Assembly (NCBI GenBank): GCA_028284565.1
Contig: JANQRM010000047.1
Location: forward strand, 1 to 29,176
Direction of reading: 5' to 3'
Length of the DNA stretch: 29,176 bases
Origin: Anaerolineae bacterium
GTDB taxonomy: Bacteria; Chloroflexota; Anaerolineae; Aggregatilineales; Phototrophicaceae
Shown here: piece after piece, positions 25,052 through 29,176 of the stretch
How positions within the stretch are numbered: position 1 is the stretch's first letter
How the letters are laid out: each line of letters opens with the position of its first letter
Program-made: the position numbers and the translations under genes
The notes under the pieces: model-generated
The model's database searches: none
Seen by the model: only the letters and a program-made list of their open reading frames with translations
What the model was told of the DNA's origin: nothing

Positions 25052-26461
25052 TCAGTCCACCTGATTTTCTTCTTCCTTGGAATTGCCTGAACCTGCAAAA
25101 AGACCTAAATCAGGCGCACCCGATGTTTTTCTAGCTGACCGTGGTGATGGCTTCGTTGATGGTTTTTGAGGTTCGTGCGAATCTTTGCTATCGTCCGCAG
25201 ATGACCCCGTGAACACGTCACTTATCGGTTTCTCATTTTCCTGTTCAGCCTCGCTTAGATTCTCTATTGATTGCTCATCTTCCTCATCTTTTTGGTTGAC
25301 TCCAAAAAGCCCACTTTCAATATCTATTTTTTGTTGATTAACCTTACGAGCGGGGTTCTTGGGCTCAGCAGACTGATTCACCACAGAATCAAAAGCTTTA
25401 CCATCGCCCAATGGGTCATCACCAAAATGTATATTTGCTGGAGCATTTGGTGTCATTGAGAAACTTGGTGGGGGTTTCTGTGGAACTTTCTTCGGTCCAG
25501 GTTGTGCCGGATGTTGTGGTACAGGCTGTTGAATTGGCGGATTATCTACAGCGGGTCGTATCTCTTCTCGTTTAGGTACGCCAAATCCCGATCCTACAGC
25601 CAAGGCAAATTCTTCTGCCGTATTGAATCGTTGTTCCTTTTCCTTAGCTAATGACCGCAAGATAGCTTCTGCCACACCCGCTGGAACGTCACGACGGAAA
25701 TTACGCGGATCCGGTGGTGCTTCAAACATATGCATCGCTAAAAATTCTTCCATTGACCGACCCATGAAGGGTAATTGACCTGTTAACATTTCAAATAAAA
25801 TAATACCTAAGGCATATATGTCCGTACGATGATCGACTTTTCGTTTGGGACTCCATTGTTCGGGTGACATATGGGTGGGTGTGCCGCTGATGCCCCCTGA
25901 AAGCGACGGGTTATCAGTCAATATTTTGGATAAGCCAAAGTCGACAATGACCACCTCTCCACCTTCGGTGAAGCAGATATTTTGGGGTTTTAGGTCGCGA
26001 TGGATAAGTCCTTTGATACCTCTACTATGGTTTTCGTAAAAATGTGCGTAATGAACAGCAGAACACATCTGCTCGAATAATTTAAAAGCATGATCCAATG
26101 CCATCTGTCCACGCCCAAGCAAATGGGTTAAATCACCACCACCTAGGAACTCCATGATGATAAAAGGAATTGGAATCCTTTGATAATGCAATTGATCATC
26201 AGTCAGACAAGTGAGGATTGTGACAATATGTTGATGCCTTAGTGGTGCGGCTTTTTTAGCTTCTGAAAGAAAGCTCTCAGGTCCATTAGGAGCAGTAACG
26301 ATATTCAAGGCAGGTACTTTAACCGCTACGGGAACCCCGCGATTGATATCCTCCGCGGCAAAGACCTGACCCATTCCACCGGCACCCAACATTTTTGTCA
26401 CACGATAATTTTTCAATAATATCTGACCGGGTTGTAGAATGGCTCCTGGTTGATAATTCAT
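25052..26461 (-). CDS. soluble Ser/Thr protein kinase with long disordered C-terminal tail, linked to vWA genes
   Basis: The 469-residue Hanks-type kinase has the glycine loop GAGGMGQVF (26-34), Lys48 in VAVKV, HRDLKPQN (154-161), DFG (174-176) and the activation segment GTPTHMSPEQW. All catalytic residues are present. No membrane helix is seen. After about residue 290 the tail is rich in Pro, Ser, Glu and Lys (a P-rich part, then an acidic part) and looks disordered; SGLFG and DLGLFAG occur in it as similar short motifs. The ATG at 26461 follows GGGAACAGAG; an in-frame start at 26503 would add a basic leader without a ribosome binding site. It lies 337 bp downstream of three vWA genes in the same orientation and probably acts with them. 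Confidence 0.93.
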   Translation of the reverse strand: MNYQPGAILQPGQILLKNYRVTKMLGAGGMGQVFAAEDINRGVPVAVKVPALNIVTAPNGPESFLSEAKKAAPLRHQHIVTILTCLTDDQLHYQRIPIPFIIMEFLGGGDLTHLLGRGQMALDHAFKLFEQMCSAVHYAHFYENHSRGIKGLIHRDLKPQNICFTEGGEVVIVDFGLSKILTDNPSLSGGISGTPTHMSPEQWSPKRKVDHRTDIYALGIILFEMLTGQLPFMGRSMEEFLAMHMFEAPPDPRNFRRDVPAGVAEAILRSLAKEKEQRFNTAEEFALAVGSGFGVPKREEIRPAVDNPPIQQPVPQHPAQPGPKKVPQKPPPSFSMTPNAPANIHFGDDPLGDGKAFDSVVNQSAEPKNPARKVNQQKIDIESGLFGVNQKDEEDEQSIENLSEAEQENEKPISDVFTGSSADDSKDSHEPQKPSTKPSPRSARKTSGAPDLGLFAGSGNSKEEENQVD

Positions 26462-26798
26462 CTCTGTTCCCGTTCCCTTTCTTTTACTTGCTAAGCATAT
26501 CACATATTCGCTTATTCAAGGTGAAGCACAGCACCATGATGTGATTTGGCTCAATAGCAAGATTGTCCTTTTACCTGTGAGCCATACTTAACTTGTTACT
26601 AGGATAAATCCTCTTACGAATTCGTCAATTGAATCCAAATCGAAATTAGATGGAAATCAGTTTTGATTTACTCAAGTTACCATAAATCTTGTCATAGAAA
26701 CGGTTGCATATGATTAACAGGACTATCATGAAAAGCCCATTCATGCGTGTTGAAATTCTGACGATTAAGCGAATAGACCTTTCATGAATACCCAATTG
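26462..26798. other. intergenic gap between the kinase and the vWA genes
   Basis: This is about 340 bp of AT-rich sequence with only short unsupported frames. I see no RNA gene, strong hairpin or clear promoter. It probably holds the kinase promoter, so the kinase may be transcribed separately from the vWA genes. Confidence 0.5.
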
Positions 26799-27872
26799 TT
26801 AGGGCAGAACGACAGATTGACGGATACGACGACCTGCAACTTCTAGTTCAAAGAAGCGTGAGGAAGCAGGCATAGTGAAGGTCTCTTTAGCATGCAGACC
26901 ATCTGCACAATTATGTACTACATTGCCTTGTTCGTCGTATATTCTTGCCGTATCTGCAACGATCTTATTCGCATCAGCAAGTTCAGCAAAAATTTCTTTC
27001 ATGGAACGCATTTCCTTGGCAATTTTGTGATCCCAGATGTCAATCTTTGTGCCAGTTTCTAGGTCATCTAACTCTTCCATCTGGTCAGCGTTAATGGCAT
27101 CACCCACACCAATAAGGACACACTTCACAGAATTACGCCGTCCTGCCTCAATGTCTTTACAGAGCTGGGTTGTTAATTGTTTGACTTGAGTTAAATCGTT
27201 GATTTCGCCATCTGTGATGAAAATATACATCCCACGTTTAGCATCTCGATAACGATCTACAAAATACTGCATCGCCGGAGCGAGCATCGTAAAATTACCA
27301 AACTGAACCGTCCGCGGTCCTACAAATGCCTGATTACGACAATCGTCCACCGTTAAGTCGCCAATCACTTCAACCTGATCCCCACGGTCTCCACATGCCC
27401 AATAAATGACAGTGGTTCCTCCATCTTCATCAAGGTTATCAGCGAGATACGCGGTGAATTCCCGCGCCATGGGTTCAAGGTCATTTTTAGACCAATCAAA
27501 ATAGCCCTGATTGACAAGGTCATATTCCGCCGCTTCACTGAGAATAGGAATTTGTTGCCCTTGATGGTTAATGAATTGCATCCAGCCCTTTTTCATATAC
27601 TCTTGCAGAATATATTGAGGCGGGTTCCCTTTTGGTCCGGGAATCAATCCCTTCCCAAAGACCGGTTTCATTGAGCCACTCGCATCAATAGCCACGCCCG
27701 TCTGCCATCCTTCGGCTGTTGCACCTGTGGGTTCCATCAGAATGGTAAAGTCCACCGTCAGCTTGTCTTTGGTTTTGGCAACATTAATCTCACCAAATTC
27801 TTCAGCAACCATGGAACTTGGCAGTTGACGACTCTGTCCTTCTTTCGGTCCTCGCCGGAAAAATCTCATCAT
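26799..27872 (-). CDS. von Willebrand factor A (vWA) domain protein with complete MIDAS
   Basis: This 357-residue cytoplasmic-looking protein has no signal peptide. Its vWA domain has the full metal-ion-dependent adhesion site: DASGS (63-67), Thr196 in GNFTMLAPA and ITDGE (Asp221). The first strand is WQTGVAIDASGSM. An insertion of about 60 residues follows the first MIDAS loop. The C-terminal ~65 residues (YDEQGNVVHNCADGLHAKETFTMPASSRFFEL) form a small beta domain also present in the next two proteins. Intracellular vWA proteins like this commonly pair with kinases and scaffold protein complexes. GGAGGG precedes a double ATG; the second (27869) has the better spacing. It lies 100 bp after the next vWA gene in the same orientation. 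Confidence 0.9.
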   Translation of the reverse strand: MMRFFRRGPKEGQSRQLPSSMVAEEFGEINVAKTKDKLTVDFTILMEPTGATAEGWQTGVAIDASGSMKPVFGKGLIPGPKGNPPQYILQEYMKKGWMQFINHQGQQIPILSEAAEYDLVNQGYFDWSKNDLEPMAREFTAYLADNLDEDGGTTVIYWACGDRGDQVEVIGDLTVDDCRNQAFVGPRTVQFGNFTMLAPAMQYFVDRYRDAKRGMYIFITDGEINDLTQVKQLTTQLCKDIEAGRRNSVKCVLIGVGDAINADQMEELDDLETGTKIDIWDHKIAKEMRSMKEIFAELADANKIVADTARIYDEQGNVVHNCADGLHAKETFTMPASSRFFELEVAGRRIRQSVVLP

Positions 27873-27972
27873 TTCCCTCCAATTTGTTTACGCTTTTGAT
27901 TGGCTATGCAGACAGACTTCGCAAGCGCGACACAAACCTGACTGCTGATCTTTCGATAAGCCAAGAAGTGCC

Positions 27973-28887
27973 TCAACTTATCGCTTCTGATATGTCCTGC
28001 TCAACTGCATACCCTTCGATATATAAAACGAATTTCGATTGCCCTTGGGGCAAGACAAACCGGAACTTCGCTGGTAAACCCTCTTCCCAGCTTTGGATTT
28101 GGTTGCCGTCACCATCTTCGACATAGGCACTTAGGGCGACGTACTCCCTCTTTGCTAAACCCGCATAGAGAATATTCAAGATGTCAGCTTCATCTTTAAT
28201 GGATGTAACCATCTCATAAGAGAACATATCATGGTCAAAATATATATCGTCTCTCATATCGCTGATACGGTCGAGTTGCCCTGCATCAACATCAGACCCA
28301 AACCCAATGAGGATGAGCTTCAACGGGATGCGTTGACCATCGGCAATCTCATGTGACAAATTTAAGCAATATTCAATCGTCGCTTCCTCATCTTCAATGA
28401 TGCCATCTGTTAGGATAACCCCCATCGTCCAATCGGAATCGGGCATGATTTCATTAACCACATACTGTATAGCTGGCAAAAGTTTGGTCCCTATGCCCCA
28501 TTGTTCTTGCTTAGGTCCAGAAATGTCGGCTTCGAGCCATTCCACAGCATCATACTCACCGATATATTCTGTTTTCGACCCATCTGGGCTGACTGCCCAA
28601 TAGATGGCTGAAACCATTCCAGAGCGTGTCATTTCGGTAAGCATCGCACCGATTTTCCGCGCAACGGCTTCAACATAATTTGGATAATTACCGAATGGTC
28701 CTGCTATGCCATACATTGTCTTCAATGACCTAGATGCATCTAATGCCAAAAATGCCTTAGGGTTTCCTCCACCAACTAAGGAGTCTGGGTCAGGGATGAT
28801 ACAGACAACAATCTCATGCGAACCATCAGTTCGAGGCAGTACATTGACATCTGCAAGTGGTTTTGTCGGACGTGAAATCTTCGGCAT
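27973..28887 (-). CDS. vWA domain protein, second of the cluster
   Basis: The 304-residue protein without signal or membrane segments has a complete MIDAS: DASRS (50-54), Thr134 in GTKLLPAI and LTDGI (Asp161). The first strand is KAFLALDASRSL. It ends in a small C-terminal domain, VEDGDGNQIQSWEEGLPAKF..., continuing to EQDISEAIS. That domain is nearly repeated in the partial gene to the right (36 of 48 residues identical), which points to recent tandem duplication. The vWA part also matches the layout of the 26799-27872 protein more distantly. The ribosome binding site is poor (a GGGG about five bases upstream). Partners are probably the other vWA proteins and the downstream kinase. Confidence 0.9.
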   Translation of the reverse strand: MPKISRPTKPLADVNVLPRTDGSHEIVVCIIPDPDSLVGGGNPKAFLALDASRSLKTMYGIAGPFGNYPNYVEAVARKIGAMLTEMTRSGMVSAIYWAVSPDGSKTEYIGEYDAVEWLEADISGPKQEQWGIGTKLLPAIQYVVNEIMPDSDWTMGVILTDGIIEDEEATIEYCLNLSHEIADGQRIPLKLILIGFGSDVDAGQLDRISDMRDDIYFDHDMFSYEMVTSIKDEADILNILYAGLAKREYVALSAYVEDGDGNQIQSWEEGLPAKFRFVLPQGQSKFVLYIEGYAVEQDISEAIS

Positions 28888-28962
28888 ATGAACCCCAAAT
28901 TGATAATCTATGATAGTGCGATCCCCTTAATTGAGGATTGCTCTTTCTATAGTTTTCATCCT

Positions 28963-29176
28963 TTAACCTATGGCTTCGGTAATATCCTGTTCAACATCAT
29001 GCCCCGGAACGTGCAAGATAAATTTTGATTGCCCTTGAGGCAAGATGAACCGGAACTTCGCAGGTAAGCCATCTGCCCAACTTCGGATTTGGTTACCGGA
29101 ACCATCTTCGACATGCCCACTTGGTGCAATAATGTTTTCTTCAGTTGCCAATTCTCCATAAAGAACATTCAAGATG
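28963..29176 (-). CDS. vWA-cluster protein, C-terminal end only (partial)
   Basis: The frame is open to the right edge of the window, so its start and any vWA domain lie outside. The visible ~70 residues match the C-terminus of the preceding protein: ILNVLYGELA, then VEDGSGNQIRSWADGLPAKF and on to EQDITEAIG. By homology the missing part should be a vWA domain, which cannot be confirmed here. It is separated from the next gene by 75 bp on the same strand. Confidence 0.8.
   Translation of the reverse strand, partial: ILNVLYGELATEENIIAPSGHVEDGSGNQIRSWADGLPAKFRFILPQGQSKFILHVPGHDVEQDITEAIG

Noticed and set aside
24937..25134. 65-codon frame between the ATPase and the kinase
   Set aside because: It runs into the kinase 3' end on the other strand and has no ribosome binding site or recognisable features.

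Overview
The window looks like a chromosomal segment of moderate GC content from a free-living bacterium, most likely a Chloroflexota (Anaerolineae-like) genome. This placement is inferred from style, not from a marker gene: several Ser/Thr protein kinases, a lipoprotein with Pro/Thr-rich linkers joining Ig-like, SH3 and CARDB domains, an exported C39 peptidase-TPR protein and many lone accessory genes. No phage, insertion sequence or CRISPR array is visible.

Region 1 (1-5251, +) is a compact operon. It holds the end of an Old-Yellow-Enzyme-type reductase (most like the C-terminal half of 2-aminobenzoyl-CoA monooxygenase/reductase), an SDR dehydrogenase, a crotonase-fold protein, an acyl-CoA dehydrogenase, a benzoate/2-aminobenzoate-CoA ligase and a RidA-like protein. 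Together they fit the aerobic CoA-thioester ('hybrid') route for anthranilate or a related aromatic acid: activation, oxygenation/reduction of the ring, then ring opening and beta-oxidation-like steps. Region 2 (5360-9616) holds a tRNA-Lys(UUU) on the minus strand, an overlapping MOSC / NifU-N-like / DNA-methyltransferase set, and a convergent membrane Ser/Thr kinase. Region 3 (9848-12904) is a phosphonate-type ABC transporter pair: PhnC and a giant PhnE whose permease domain is split by about 370 extra residues.

Region 4 (13056-19574) is a run of mostly single genes: an acyltransferase-3 membrane protein, a cytochrome P450, a GNAT acetyltransferase, a membrane thioredoxin-like protein, a lipoprotein, a second RidA-like protein and the C39-TPR protein. 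The thioredoxin-like gene has an in-frame TGA exactly where the first Cys of CxxC should be, giving UxxC, so it is either a selenoprotein or a recently broken gene. This is the most striking single observation. Region 5 (19575-20516) is a gene-poor stretch with palindromes and a degenerate 105-bp tandem repeat, followed by an AT-rich gene for an exported leucine-rich-repeat protein.

Region 6 (21802-24786, -) is a PMCA-type calcium P-type ATPase with extra membrane segments between M3 and M4. Region 7 (25052-29176, -) is a locus of at least three von Willebrand A proteins with intact MIDAS motifs, two of them recent duplicates, followed by a soluble Ser/Thr kinase with a long disordered tail. 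It resembles vWA-kinase (TerY-P-like) signalling modules and runs off the right edge of the window.
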